Below, piece by piece: positions 43,855 to 52,353 of a stretch of 64,000 bases of DNA. The notes under the pieces were generated by a model that was given only the letters and a program-made list of their open reading frames with translations, had not been told where the DNA came from and did not search any database. Source of the DNA: Parahoeflea olei. Lineage in GTDB: Bacteria > Pseudomonadota > Alphaproteobacteria > Rhizobiales > Rhizobiaceae. The stretch is taken from NCBI RefSeq assembly GCF_001703635.1, contig NZ_LQZT01000042.1:293800-357799 (forward strand). The letters are read 5' to 3'. A program made the translations under genes and the position numbers. Every line of letters starts with the position of its first letter. The first letter of the stretch is position 1.

Positions 43855-45288
43855 TTGACCGGCATGGAAGCGGCAATTCGCGGGGCACTGGACAAGGCCG
43901 GCATTCCCGGCGCGCAGGCGCGTAGGCGCATCTACGATTCGGCGCGCGGCGCGCTCGACCGCAGCCTCGAGCGCCAGGGCGTCACCGACCCGGGCCAGAT
44001 CGACGAGCACCGCCACCGTCTGGAAGCGCTGATCGCCAGCATCGAGGCCGAATGGGCTGCGCCCGGCGAGGCGTCTACGGCTGCACCGGGCGTCTCCGCT
44101 GTGCCGGTCGAGCCGGCGATCACCAGGCCGGAACCGCCCATTTCGGGCTTCACTGCGGCCCCGGAGATCCGTTCGCCGCAACCCGAAACGCCCCGGTCCC
44201 ATGCGCCGCAGCCTGACACAGGCTGGCCCGAAGCAGACCGGCCCATGACAAGCCGCCCCCCGACAAGCCGTCCGATGACAACTCGGCAGGAGCCGGGCAT
44301 GGGCGATCGGCGGGCAGAGCCATCCTGGAGCCATGCGGCAGGACCTGCCGCTGCCCCCGAAATCGGCCCCGCCGTCGGCCCCTCCGGCGCGCCGGGGGCG
44401 CAACCCGCCTCCCCGCGCGCGGCTGCCGGGCCGGACGCAAGCCTCGATTTTGTCCCGGACGCGCACCGCTCCGATCCGCCGGCAAAGGCGCCCGGGTTTA
44501 CGGCTGAGCGCCGGGAGCCGGAAAGGCGCCCGGAAATCTCCCCGGAGCTCGATGCAGGCCAGGTGCGGGCGACGAAACCGGCCAAGCCCGCCAAACCTGC
44601 CAAAGCGGCCAAGGCCGGCCGCGGACGCGACCGGAAGAAGCCGCGTGGCGTCTTCGCCGGCCTGTTCTCGACGGCGGTGATGGTCTCGTTCCTGGGCATG
44701 GGCATCTGGTGGGCGGTCGACAGCGGCCTGTTCATGACCGCGGCCGAACGCGACACCTCGGTGCCCAATCCGCCGCCCTCGTTCAGCCGCGACGATTTTG
44801 CCGGCGGTCCGCGGCAGCTCAATCCCGGCTCCGGGTTTTCGGGCGACTGGAGCAACGTCTTCACGCCGGGCCGCGATGGCACGCCGCAGCCGCGCAGCAG
44901 CGCCGAAGCCAGTCTCGTCGACCAGCCGGAGGGTACCGCGCTGCGCATCGTCTCGCGCAATGGCGGCGCCGATGGCGAGGTGCTGGTCCCGCTCGGCGCG
45001 GATGTGATGCAGGCGCTGGCCGGGCGCAAGTCGATGCTCGCGCTCACCGTGCGCAGCGCCTCGCCCGATACCACCCAGATCTACGTGAAATGCCAGTTCT
45101 CGGTGCTGGGCGAATGCGGCCGCCACCGCTTCGACGTCAGCTACGACACCACCGACGTGCTGTTCACGCTCGATTACGACCGGGCGCTGGCCCCCAACGA
45201 GGGCGGCAACCTCATCATCAATTCCGACATCTCGGGTGGCGGCAAGGGCATCGACCTCTTGGCCGTGCGGATCCGGCCGCTGGGCTAA
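43855..45288 (+). CDS. Conserved Rhizobiales single-pass membrane protein of unknown function
   Basis: The 477-residue product probably starts at TTG 43855 (GGAGA at 43843-43847) reading MTGMEAAIRGALDKAG. It has a short helical N-terminal domain (about 1-65, ending LEALIASIEAEW), a long disordered Pro/Ala/Arg/Ser-rich linker (about 66-260), one membrane helix (about 265-290) and a conserved C-terminal beta-rich domain (about 300-477: NPPPSF, FSGDWSNVFTP, QIYVKCQFSVLGECGRHRF, NSDISGGGKGIDLLAVRIRP). Similar proteins are widespread in Rhizobiales. The C-terminal domain, which should be periplasmic, looks like a carbohydrate-binding-type sandwich, but that is inference. No function is known to me. 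Confidence 0.75.
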   Translation: MTGMEAAIRGALDKAGIPGAQARRRIYDSARGALDRSLERQGVTDPGQIDEHRHRLEALIASIEAEWAAPGEASTAAPGVSAVPVEPAITRPEPPISGFTAAPEIRSPQPETPRSHAPQPDTGWPEADRPMTSRPPTSRPMTTRQEPGMGDRRAEPSWSHAAGPAAAPEIGPAVGPSGAPGAQPASPRAAAGPDASLDFVPDAHRSDPPAKAPGFTAERREPERRPEISPELDAGQVRATKPAKPAKPAKAAKAGRGRDRKKPRGVFAGLFSTAVMVSFLGMGIWWAVDSGLFMTAAERDTSVPNPPPSFSRDDFAGGPRQLNPGSGFSGDWSNVFTPGRDGTPQPRSSAEASLVDQPEGTALRIVSRNGGADGEVLVPLGADVMQALAGRKSMLALTVRSASPDTTQIYVKCQFSVLGECGRHRFDVSYDTTDVLFTLDYDRALAPNEGGNLIINSDISGGGKGIDLLAVRIRPLG

Positions 45289-45315
45289 CCGCCGGCGGCC
45301 CTCCCCCATACAGAA

Positions 45316-45337
45316 CCGCCCGGCATGAACCGGGCGG
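45316..45337. terminator. Hairpin between convergent genes
   Basis: CCGCCCGG pairs with CCGGGCGG across a 6-base loop, in the 76-base spacer between the convergent membrane protein and peroxiredoxin genes. No T-run follows. It could act as a bidirectional terminator. Confidence 0.5.
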
Positions 45338-45364
45338 AACGTGAGAGCGGGCTTTCCAGCCGCG

Positions 45365-45994
45365 TCAGTCGATCTTGGTCACGCGCAGATAGGGCCGGAT
45401 TTCCTCCCACCCCTGCGGGAACAGGCCCTTGGCGTCTTCGCTCGAGACCGATGGCGGGATGATCACCTTGCCGCCGGGACGCCAGTCCGCGGGCGTTGCC
45501 ACGGTCTTGGCGTCGGCCAGTTGCAGGGCGTCGATCACGCGCAGGATCTCGTCGAAATTGCGGCCGACATTCATCGGGTAGGTGAGCGTGAGGCGGACCT
45601 TCTTGTTCGGATCGATGATGAACACCGACCGCACCGCGGCGGTCGTGCTGGCATTGGGGTGGATCATGTCATAGAGATTGGCGACCTTCAGGTCCTTGTC
45701 GGCCACGATCGGGAAGGTCAGCATGGTGTTCTGGGTGTCGTTGACATCCTTGATCCAGGCCATGTGCTCCTCGACGCCATCCGTCGACAGGCCGAGCGGC
45801 TTTACGTTGCGGGCGGCGAACTGGTCCGAGAGTTGCGCCGTGCGGCCCATCTCGGTGGTGCAGACCGGGGTGAAATCGGCCGGATGGCTGAAGAAGAACA
45901 CCCAGGACGAGCCGATCCAGTCATGAAAGTCGATCGGGCCTGCGGTGGTGTCTGCCTTGAAATTGGGCGCTATGTCGCCGATGCGGATGGTCAT
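45365..45994 (-). CDS. 1-Cys peroxiredoxin (Prx6 type)
   Basis: It reduces peroxides with one active cysteine. The 209-residue product has the peroxidatic motif PADFTPVCTTEM (C45) and the Prx6-type C-terminal arm GRNFDEILRVIDALQLADAKTVATPADWRPGGKVII. No second resolving cysteine is obvious, so glutathione or another thiol is needed for recycling. The ATG at 45994 overlaps the SulP stop (ATGA), which shows cotranslation with the sulfur operon and suggests a role in protecting against persulfide, sulfite or peroxide stress. Confidence 0.92.
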   Translation of the reverse strand: MTIRIGDIAPNFKADTTAGPIDFHDWIGSSWVFFFSHPADFTPVCTTEMGRTAQLSDQFAARNVKPLGLSTDGVEEHMAWIKDVNDTQNTMLTFPIVADKDLKVANLYDMIHPNASTTAAVRSVFIIDPNKKVRLTLTYPMNVGRNFDEILRVIDALQLADAKTVATPADWRPGGKVIIPPSVSSEDAKGLFPQGWEEIRPYLRVTKID

Positions 45995-47778
45995 GATGCG
46001 GTCCTTTCCTGCGGGTGGGACGGTGGTGTCCCGGTGAACGATGCGGTGCCTGCAAGCTCGAGCGCGGCCTGATGCTGGCTCAGGAACACCTTGCCACTGA
46101 GATGCGACAGAAACTTGCTGGTCTTGAGGCGGTCCATAACGGGACCCTTCACCTCGCTCAAGTGAAACCGGACGCCCAGGGCCGAGAGCCGCTCGTTGAT
46201 CGCCTCCAGCGATTCGAGAGCGCTGAGGTCGATCTCGTTGACCGCCGGACACATCAGCACGACATGCCTGAGGCCGGGACGCCCGGCGACCATGTCGTAG
46301 AGGCGGTCTTCGAGGTAGCGGGCATTGGCGAAATAGAGGCTTTCATCGACCCGGACGGTCAGCACCGCCGGATCGGTCTCGACGCTGTAACGCTCGACAT
46401 TGCGGAAATGCTCGGTGCCGGGCATGCGCCCGACCACGGCCATGTGCGGACGCGACGACTTGTAGAGATGGATCAGGATCGACAGCACAACGCCGGCGGT
46501 GACGCCGATTTCGACGCCCGCGCCCAGGGTGAGCAGGATGGTCAAGCTGACGGCGGCGAAATCGGCACGGGAATAGGTCCAGCTCTTCTTGAGGATGGAA
46601 AAATCGACCAGGGACAGCACCGCCACGACGATGGTCGCCGCCAGTGTCGCCTTTGGCAGGTGCTCGATCAGCGGCGTGAGCGTGAGCGCGGCAAGCAGCA
46701 GCCCCAAGGCGGTGAAGGCGCCCGCGGCCGGCGTTGCCGCGCCGGCGTCGAAATTGACCACCGAGCGCGAGAACCCGCCGGTGACCGGAAAGCCGCCGGT
46801 GAAGGCCGCACCGAGATTGGCGGCGCCCAGGCCGATCAGTTCCCGGTCGGGGGCGATCCGCTGGCGCTTGCGCGCGGCCAGCGTCTGCGCCACCGACACC
46901 GATTCGACGAAGCCGATGACGGAGATCAGCACCGCGGGTCCGACCAGCGCGCTCCAGAGCTTCGGCGAGAAGGACGGCATGGTCAGCGGCGGCAGGCCCT
47001 GCGGCACCTCGCCCACCACCTTGACCCCGAACCGGCCCGACAGATCGAAGGCCCAGGCGGCAAAGGTGGTGACGAGCACCGCCCCCACCGGTCCCGCCTT
47101 GGCCAGCACGCCGGCAAGCCGCGGCGTCATGCCGAGCGACAGCAGAAACGGCATCAGCCCCTTGCGCACCCAGACCAGAAAGGCGGTGGCGCCCAGGCCG
47201 ATCGCAAGCGTGACCGGGTTCGCCTCGCCCAGGTGCGTGGAAAGCGACGAGACGAGGTCGGGCAGCGTGGCCCCGCCGGCGCGGATCCCCAGGATATGGC
47301 TCAGCTGGCTCATGGCGATCAGGATGCCCGAGGCGGTGATGAAACCCGCCACCACCGGATGGGACAGGAAGTTGGCGAGGAAGCCGAGCCTGAGCACGCC
47401 AAGCACGATCAGGAACAGGCCCGACAGGAAGGCAAGCGTGATCGCCGCGACGAGCAGTTCGGGCGAGCCCGGTTCGGCCAGATTGCCAATCGCCGCCGCC
47501 GTCATCAGCGACACCACCGCCACGGGGCCGACGGCGAGCGCACGGCTGGTGCCGAAGATCGCATAAAGCACGATCGGCACGATCGAGGCATAGATGCCGG
47601 TCTCCGCCGGCAGCCCCGCCAGAAGCGCGTAGGCGAGCGATTGCGGGATCAGCATGATGGTGACGATCACCGCGGCGACGAGATCGCTGCCGAATGCCGC
47701 GCGGTCGTAGCGGCGGCCCCAGTCGAACACCGGCATCACGCGCGCCAGGCGGTCAAAAAGCTCTGAACGGTTCGGCAT
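45991..47778 (-). CDS. SulP-family anion (sulfate/sulfite) transporter with STAS domain
   Basis: The 595-residue product has about 12-14 membrane helices in the SLC26/SulP fold, with the N-terminal signature AYALLAGLPAETGIYASIVPIVLYAIFGTSRALAVGPVAVVSLM, and a cytoplasmic STAS domain at about 440-560 (VLTVRVDESLYFANARYLEDRL, MCPAVNEIDLSALESLEAI). The substrate is probably sulfate, sulfite or a related anion, but bicarbonate and dicarboxylate transport also occur in the family. It lies between the persulfide-dioxygenase-like gene and the peroxiredoxin, sharing a 4-base overlap with the latter. Confidence 0.9.
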   Translation of the reverse strand: MPNRSELFDRLARVMPVFDWGRRYDRAAFGSDLVAAVIVTIMLIPQSLAYALLAGLPAETGIYASIVPIVLYAIFGTSRALAVGPVAVVSLMTAAAIGNLAEPGSPELLVAAITLAFLSGLFLIVLGVLRLGFLANFLSHPVVAGFITASGILIAMSQLSHILGIRAGGATLPDLVSSLSTHLGEANPVTLAIGLGATAFLVWVRKGLMPFLLSLGMTPRLAGVLAKAGPVGAVLVTTFAAWAFDLSGRFGVKVVGEVPQGLPPLTMPSFSPKLWSALVGPAVLISVIGFVESVSVAQTLAARKRQRIAPDRELIGLGAANLGAAFTGGFPVTGGFSRSVVNFDAGAATPAAGAFTALGLLLAALTLTPLIEHLPKATLAATIVVAVLSLVDFSILKKSWTYSRADFAAVSLTILLTLGAGVEIGVTAGVVLSILIHLYKSSRPHMAVVGRMPGTEHFRNVERYSVETDPAVLTVRVDESLYFANARYLEDRLYDMVAGRPGLRHVVLMCPAVNEIDLSALESLEAINERLSALGVRFHLSEVKGPVMDRLKTSKFLSHLSGKVFLSQHQAALELAGTASFTGTPPSHPQERTAS

Positions 47779-47902
47779 CTGTGTGGTCCTGCTGTGCGCG
47801 GCGCGCGGGGGGCGGTGCGGCGGTCATGGCTCCGCCGGCGAGGCAGGACGTGGAAGCCATGATCCGCGGGCCGGCCGGCGGGCATGTGTTTCTGGAAGCC
47901 GG

Positions 47903-48787
47903 TCAGAGACCGTTGACGGGCACCTTCAGCATGGCGCGCCCGTCCTTGTCGGTGGGGATCTCGCCCGCGCGCATGTTGACCTGCAGCGACGGGATGATCA
48001 GGCGCGGCATCGCAAGCTGGGCGTCGCGTTCGGTGCGGAAACGGATGAATTCCTCCCGGCTCTTGCCGCCACCGACATGGATGTTGTGGGCCTTTTCGTC
48101 GCCGACCGTCGTCTCCCAGCGGATCTCGCGGCCATTGGGGCCGTAGTCGTGGCACATGAACAGCCGCGTCTCGTCGGGAAGCGCCAGCACCTTCTGGATC
48201 GAATCATAGAGCTGGCCGGCATCCCCGCCGGGGAAATCGGCGCGCGCGGAACCACCGTCGGGCATGAACAGCGTGTCGCCGACAAAGGCGGCATCGCCGA
48301 TCACATGCACCATGCAGGCCGGCGTATGGCCCGGCGTATAGATGGCGAAGGCCTGCATGGTGCCGATCATGTAGGTGTCGCCGTCCTTGAACAGGGCATC
48401 GAATTGCGAGCCGTCGCGCTGGAACTCGGTGCCTTCGTTGAACACCTTGCCGAAGGTCTCCTGCACCACCATGATCTTGTCGCCGATGCCGATCCTGCCG
48501 CCCAGCTTGCCCTGAATGTAAGGCGCGGCTGACAGATGATCGGCATGGACATGGGTCTCGATGATCCATTCGAGCTTCAGGCCCTCGGCCTGGATATAGG
48601 CGATGATCTCGTCGGCATGGCCATAGGTGATGCGGCCGGCGGCGTAGTCGATGTCCATGACCGAATCGACGACCGCGCAGGCATCCGAGGCCGGGTCCCG
48701 GACCACATAGCTGATGGTGTTGGTGTCTGGATCGAAGAACGCCTTCACAGCGGGTTTGACCGAAAGGTCCACCGGGTAGTTCGACAT
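47903..48787 (-). CDS. blh: Metallo-beta-lactamase-fold hydrolase, persulfide dioxygenase-like (Blh type)
   Basis: The 294-residue product has the metal motif THVHADHLSAAPYIQ (about residue 77), then FQRDGSQFDALFKDGD, the ligand histidine in YTPGHTPACMVHVIGD, and FVGDTLFMPDGGSARADFPGGDAGQLYDSI. These match ETHE1/Blh enzymes that use iron and oxygen to oxidise glutathione persulfide to sulfite. In Agrobacterium and Xylella this gene is under the persulfide-responsive ArsR-type repressor BigR, and adjoins YeeE-type genes as here. No BigR is encoded in the window. The start at 48787 follows AAGGAGAC. Confidence 0.88.
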   Translation of the reverse strand: MSNYPVDLSVKPAVKAFFDPDTNTISYVVRDPASDACAVVDSVMDIDYAAGRITYGHADEIIAYIQAEGLKLEWIIETHVHADHLSAAPYIQGKLGGRIGIGDKIMVVQETFGKVFNEGTEFQRDGSQFDALFKDGDTYMIGTMQAFAIYTPGHTPACMVHVIGDAAFVGDTLFMPDGGSARADFPGGDAGQLYDSIQKVLALPDETRLFMCHDYGPNGREIRWETTVGDEKAHNIHVGGGKSREEFIRFRTERDAQLAMPRLIIPSLQVNMRAGEIPTDKDGRAMLKVPVNGL

Positions 48788-48861
48788 GCTGTGTCTCCTT
48801 CTTGCTTCGTCATGGACGCCGCCTTGGCAAGGCGCGGCAGTATTCCGGATGCGTGCCGGTG

Positions 48862-49302
48862 TCAGAACGCTTTTAGCTGTTTTCGGCTCAGGCCGTCGAG
48901 CGACCGGGCGAGCGCGATGCCCGCCATCATCGCACCGATGAAGACGAGGACCGGCACACCGCCGAAGCCGATGGCGGGGATTGCCGCCCCGGGGCAGAAG
49001 CCGGACAGGCCCCAGCCGATCCCGAACAGGGCCGCACCGCCGATCAGGCGGCCGTCGATCTGCCGGTTGGAGGGCAGGTGAAAACGCGCGTCGAGCAGCG
49101 GCCGGGAGCGGCTGGCAAAGACCAGGCGATAGCCGAACGCCGTGGTCGCCAGCGCGCCGCCCATGACCAGCAGAAGGCTTGGATCCCACTGGCCCGCGAC
49201 GTCGAAGAAATTGAGCACCTTGGCCGGGTTGGCCATGCCTGAAATGGCGATGCCGAGCCCGAACAGCGCGCCGATCAGGCCGGAGACGACGATCCTCTTC
49301 AT
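48862..49302 (-). CDS. YeeE/YedE family membrane protein (second half-subunit)
   Basis: The 146-residue product has about four membrane helices and the YeeE/YedE features FGLGIAISGMANPAKVLNFFD, and GWGLSGFCPGAAIPAIGFGG with the conserved cysteine in FCPG. Full-length YeeE proteins import thiosulfate; here two half-size proteins (see 49299) should pair. It overlaps the upstream half by 4 bases (ATGA), and sits upstream of the persulfide-dioxygenase-like gene, so both act in inorganic sulfur import or handling. Confidence 0.9.
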   Translation of the reverse strand: MKRIVVSGLIGALFGLGIAISGMANPAKVLNFFDVAGQWDPSLLLVMGGALATTAFGYRLVFASRSRPLLDARFHLPSNRQIDGRLIGGAALFGIGWGLSGFCPGAAIPAIGFGGVPVLVFIGAMMAGIALARSLDGLSRKQLKAF

Positions 49303-49730
49303 GCCGCGCCGCCCGCGAGATGACGCACGGCATAGACCGTCAGCCCGGCCGTCAGCATGAAGGTGAGCGTGGCCGCGATCGAGCGGGGCGACAGCCGGGC
49401 GATGCCGCACACGCCGTGGCCGGAGGTGCAGCCGGCGCCGAAATAGACACCGATGCCGACGATCAGCCCGCCAATGGCCAGGACGGGAAGCGAAACCGGC
49501 ACGGCATAATCGATCACGCCGCCCGCGGCGATCATCACGACCGGCGCCACCGCAGCTCCCGCAAGGAAGGCAAGGCGCCATGCCCAGTCGCTCGACAGCG
49601 GCGGAATGATCCCGGCGAGGATGCCTGTCATGCCGGCGATACGTCCGTTGACCGCCATCAGCAGCACCGCCGCCAGGCCGATCAGGACACCGCCCGCAAA
49701 CGACATCACGGGCGTGAAACTCGTTTCCAT
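49299..49730 (-). CDS. YeeE/YedE family membrane protein (first half-subunit)
   Basis: The 143-residue product has four or five membrane helices and matches the N-terminal half of YeeE/YedE transporters: MSFAGGVLIGLAAVLLMAVNGRIAGMTGILAG near the start and VYFGAGCTSGHGVCGIARLSPRS with two conserved cysteines (GCTSGHGVCG) thought to contact the sulfur substrate. It is the first gene of the yeeE-yeeE-blh-sulP-peroxiredoxin operon. An ATG 34 codons upstream in frame is possible but unsupported. An AT-rich promoter-like segment lies at 49794-49822. Confidence 0.9.
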   Translation of the reverse strand: METSFTPVMSFAGGVLIGLAAVLLMAVNGRIAGMTGILAGIIPPLSSDWAWRLAFLAGAAVAPVVMIAAGGVIDYAVPVSLPVLAIGGLIVGIGVYFGAGCTSGHGVCGIARLSPRSIAATLTFMLTAGLTVYAVRHLAGGAA

Positions 49731-49793
49731 ATGCTCTCCCTCATCCAGCCGCGACACGCCCTGCAATGCAAGGCGCCACTGCCAGCCTCTGCC

Positions 49794-49822
49794 CATATAT
49801 ATAAGCGAGGCTCCATATTCAA
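49794..49822 (-). promoter_or_regulatory. AT-rich promoter/operator candidate of the sulfur operon
   Basis: In an otherwise GC-rich spacer, TTGAATAT and TTATATATATG occur about 10 bases apart on the minus strand, 65-90 bases before the first yeeE gene. TATATA is a good -10 candidate. Imperfect AT-rich inverted repeats of this kind are bound by ArsR-type persulfide sensors (BigR/SqrR), but I cannot show the site's identity. Confidence 0.4.
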
Positions 49823-49919
49823 GGCGCATCATGTATTGCCGCGCCAGCGGCCCTCCTGCGCCGCACGGCCCGCCTCCTCCGCTTCGCTCCCGGCGGAGAA
49901 ATCCGCCGGGCAGCTTCCG

Positions 49920-51026
49920 CTATGTCGCCTGCTTTTTGGGCTTGCGGGTGTCGGGATGCAAGGTCTTGCCGAGAATATGGTCGGCCGTGCCGATCACGTG
50001 GCTGGTGGTGCCCACGATCAGCCGGTCCGGGTGGTGGACGATGGTGTGATCCTTGTTGGGATAGGGCAGGCTCGAGAGAAAATGCTTCATGCAGTTGATG
50101 CGCGCGCGCTTCTTGCAATCGGACTTGACGATGGTCCACGGCGCGTCGGCGGTATCGGTGTAGAAGAACATCGCCTCCTTGGCCTCGGTGTAGTCGTCCC
50201 ACTTGTCGAGCGAGGCCTTGTCGATCGGCGACAGCTTCCACTGCTTGAGCGGGTCCTTCTCGCGCTCCCCGAAGCGGCGGAGCTGTTCGCCCTGGGTGAC
50301 GGAGAACCAGTATTTGAACAGGAGGATGCCGGAGCGGGTGAGCATGCGCTCGATCTCCGGCGCTTCGCGCATGAATTCGAGATATTCCGATGGCGTGCAG
50401 AATCCCATGACGCGCTCGACGCCGGCCCGGTTGTACCAGGACCGGTCGAACAGCACCATTTCACCCGCCGCCGGCAGATGCTCGATATAGCGCTGGAAAT
50501 ACCATTGGCTGCGTTCGCGGTCGGTGGGCTTGGACAGCGCCACCACGCGCGCCATGCGCGGATTGAGATGTTCCATGAAGCGCTTGATGGTGCCGCCCTT
50601 GCCGGCCGCGTCGCGCCCCTCGAACAGCATGATCACCTTCTGGCCGGTCTCCTCGATCCAGCGCTGGGCCTTGAGAAGCTCGACCTGCAACAGCGCCTTC
50701 TCGTGCTCGTAGGCGCTGCGGCGCATGCGCGTCTTGTAGGGATAGACGCCCTGCTCGAACAGCTGCGCGATGGCCGCGTCGTCCTTGCGGATCTCGGCGG
50801 CGTTCAGGCGCGCCGGTGCCGCCATCTCCGACCCGGCCGTTCCATCCTGATCCGCGGGCAATTTTCCGGTCGGCTCCACCGCCACGGCCGGCGCCGCATC
50901 AGCGGGACCCGCAGCCGCCGCAGCGGGACTTTCGCTCCCGTCCGGCAGCGCCGCAGGTTTCCTCAACGGATCGGTCGCGGCCCCCTCGACGGGGCTGGCA
51001 TCCGGCTGCTTCTCGGTTTCTGTCAT
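49920..51026 (-). CDS. ppk2: Polyphosphate kinase 2 family protein (second copy)
   Basis: The 368-residue product has the same PPK2 core as the gene at 10887: Walker A FEGRDAAGKGGTI (about residue 136), DRSWYNRAGVERVMGF and KWDDYTEAKEAM. It differs by an Ala/Pro-rich N-terminal extension of about 75 residues and a longer C-terminus (GTTSHVIGTADHILGKTLHP). It probably uses polyphosphate to phosphorylate nucleoside diphosphates. The ATG at 51026 follows GGGAGCAGGG. A longer open frame extends 23 codons upstream. It is not near Pho boxes. Confidence 0.9.
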   Translation of the reverse strand: MTETEKQPDASPVEGAATDPLRKPAALPDGSESPAAAAAGPADAAPAVAVEPTGKLPADQDGTAGSEMAAPARLNAAEIRKDDAAIAQLFEQGVYPYKTRMRRSAYEHEKALLQVELLKAQRWIEETGQKVIMLFEGRDAAGKGGTIKRFMEHLNPRMARVVALSKPTDRERSQWYFQRYIEHLPAAGEMVLFDRSWYNRAGVERVMGFCTPSEYLEFMREAPEIERMLTRSGILLFKYWFSVTQGEQLRRFGEREKDPLKQWKLSPIDKASLDKWDDYTEAKEAMFFYTDTADAPWTIVKSDCKKRARINCMKHFLSSLPYPNKDHTIVHHPDRLIVGTTSHVIGTADHILGKTLHPDTRKPKKQAT

Positions 51027-51132
51027 GCCCTGCTCCCGGTTGATCTGGCGGAAATTAGACAGCGAACCAGTTCCACGGCCCTTGACCCGTGTCAAATCGC
51101 CGCAAATGAACCGCTGCGCGCCGCGGGTCCGG

Positions 51133-52278
51133 TCAGCGCGGCTTGAGGTGATCCGAAAGATGCACCAGCAGACCCGCGAGCAATCCCCAGAAGGCCGCGC
51201 CGATGCCGAAGGCGGCCACGCCGGACGCGGTCACGGCAAATGTGGCGGCTGCGGCAAACCGCGTCGCCGGCAGGTCGAAGGCGGACACCAGCGCACCGAT
51301 CAGCGGCGGGATCAGCGCGAGACCGGCGACGACGGCGATGATTTCCGGCGGCATGGCCAGGATCGCCGGCACGATCACCGGACCGCTGAGCCCGAGCGTG
51401 ACCCAGACCAGCGCGTAGATCACCCCCACCTTCCACCGCTGGTTCCGGTCGCGATGGACATCGTCTCCGAGACAGATGGCGGCGGTGATCGCGGCCATGT
51501 TGACGGTGTGAGCCCCGAACAGGGCGAAGAATGCGGAGAGCAGGCCGGTCACGCCGAGCGCCTCGGTGACCGGCGGCTCATAGCCGTTGGCGCGCATCAC
51601 GGCAAAGCCGGGCAGGTTCTGCGACGCCATGGTGACGAGATAGAGCGGCACGCCAAGCCCCAGAAGCACGGCGGGATCGAAATCCGGCCGGATGAAGGTG
51701 AGCGACATCAAGTCGACATCGAGCGAGGGCAACGGAACGCCGGCGAAACCGAAGGCGATCGCGAGCCCGGCGATCAGCGTTGCCAGAACCGCCATCAACG
51801 GGTTGACCAGCCGCACGATCAGGAACACCGCGATCAATGGCAGCACCAGCGCCGGCTCGCTGGCCGCATGCCGCGCGACCGCCATGCTGAAGGGCAGCAG
51901 CACGCCCGCGAGCATGCCCGAGGCGACGCCGGTGGGAATCGCATTGACCGCACGGTTGAGCGGGCGGATCGCCGCGGTGAGGGCGATCAGCGCACCGGCA
52001 AAGACGAAGGCGCCGACCGCCTGGTGGATGTCGATGCCGGTGGAGGCCGCGATCAGCGCCGCGCCCGGTGTCGACCAGGCGAGCACCACCGGCACCTTCT
52101 TCCAGGTGCTCAGCAGTGCCGACCCGATTGCCTTGGAAAAGCAGATCGCCGCCACCCAGGAGGCGGTCTGGCCGGCATCGGCCCCCACCGCGGCGGCGGC
52201 CGCGAGCACCAGCGCGATCGTCGAGCCGTATCCGACAAGGGCTGCGACCAGCGCGGCGGAAATCATCGAAACAGGCAC
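51133..52278 (-). CDS. BenE-family benzoate/H+ symporter-like protein
   Basis: The 381-residue product has about 11 membrane helices of the nucleobase:cation symporter-2-like BenE family: VPVVLAWSTPGAALIAA, LPLIAVFLIVRLVNPLMAV, FGAHTVNMAAITAAICLGDDVHRD and IVPAILAMPPEIIAVVAGLALIPP, which are the usual signatures. Benzoate is the classical substrate, but no aromatic-degradation gene is nearby; aroQ, 75 bases downstream on the same strand, suggests shikimate-related acids as an alternative. That link is inference. Confidence 0.87.
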   Translation of the reverse strand: MPVSMISAALVAALVGYGSTIALVLAAAAAVGADAGQTASWVAAICFSKAIGSALLSTWKKVPVVLAWSTPGAALIAASTGIDIHQAVGAFVFAGALIALTAAIRPLNRAVNAIPTGVASGMLAGVLLPFSMAVARHAASEPALVLPLIAVFLIVRLVNPLMAVLATLIAGLAIAFGFAGVPLPSLDVDLMSLTFIRPDFDPAVLLGLGVPLYLVTMASQNLPGFAVMRANGYEPPVTEALGVTGLLSAFFALFGAHTVNMAAITAAICLGDDVHRDRNQRWKVGVIYALVWVTLGLSGPVIVPAILAMPPEIIAVVAGLALIPPLIGALVSAFDLPATRFAAAATFAVTASGVAAFGIGAAFWGLLAGLLVHLSDHLKPR

Positions 52279-52353
52279 GCGGAGGCTCCGGGAAAGCGAA
52301 GGGAAAGGGCGGCGTCAGGCGGGCGGTGCTGCGGAGCACCCCGCAGCGGACGT

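Noticed and set aside
46015..47766. A long plus-strand frame opposite SulP
   Set aside because: The translation is arginine-rich with no domain, typical of an antisense frame in GC-rich DNA; the minus strand encodes a clear SulP transporter.
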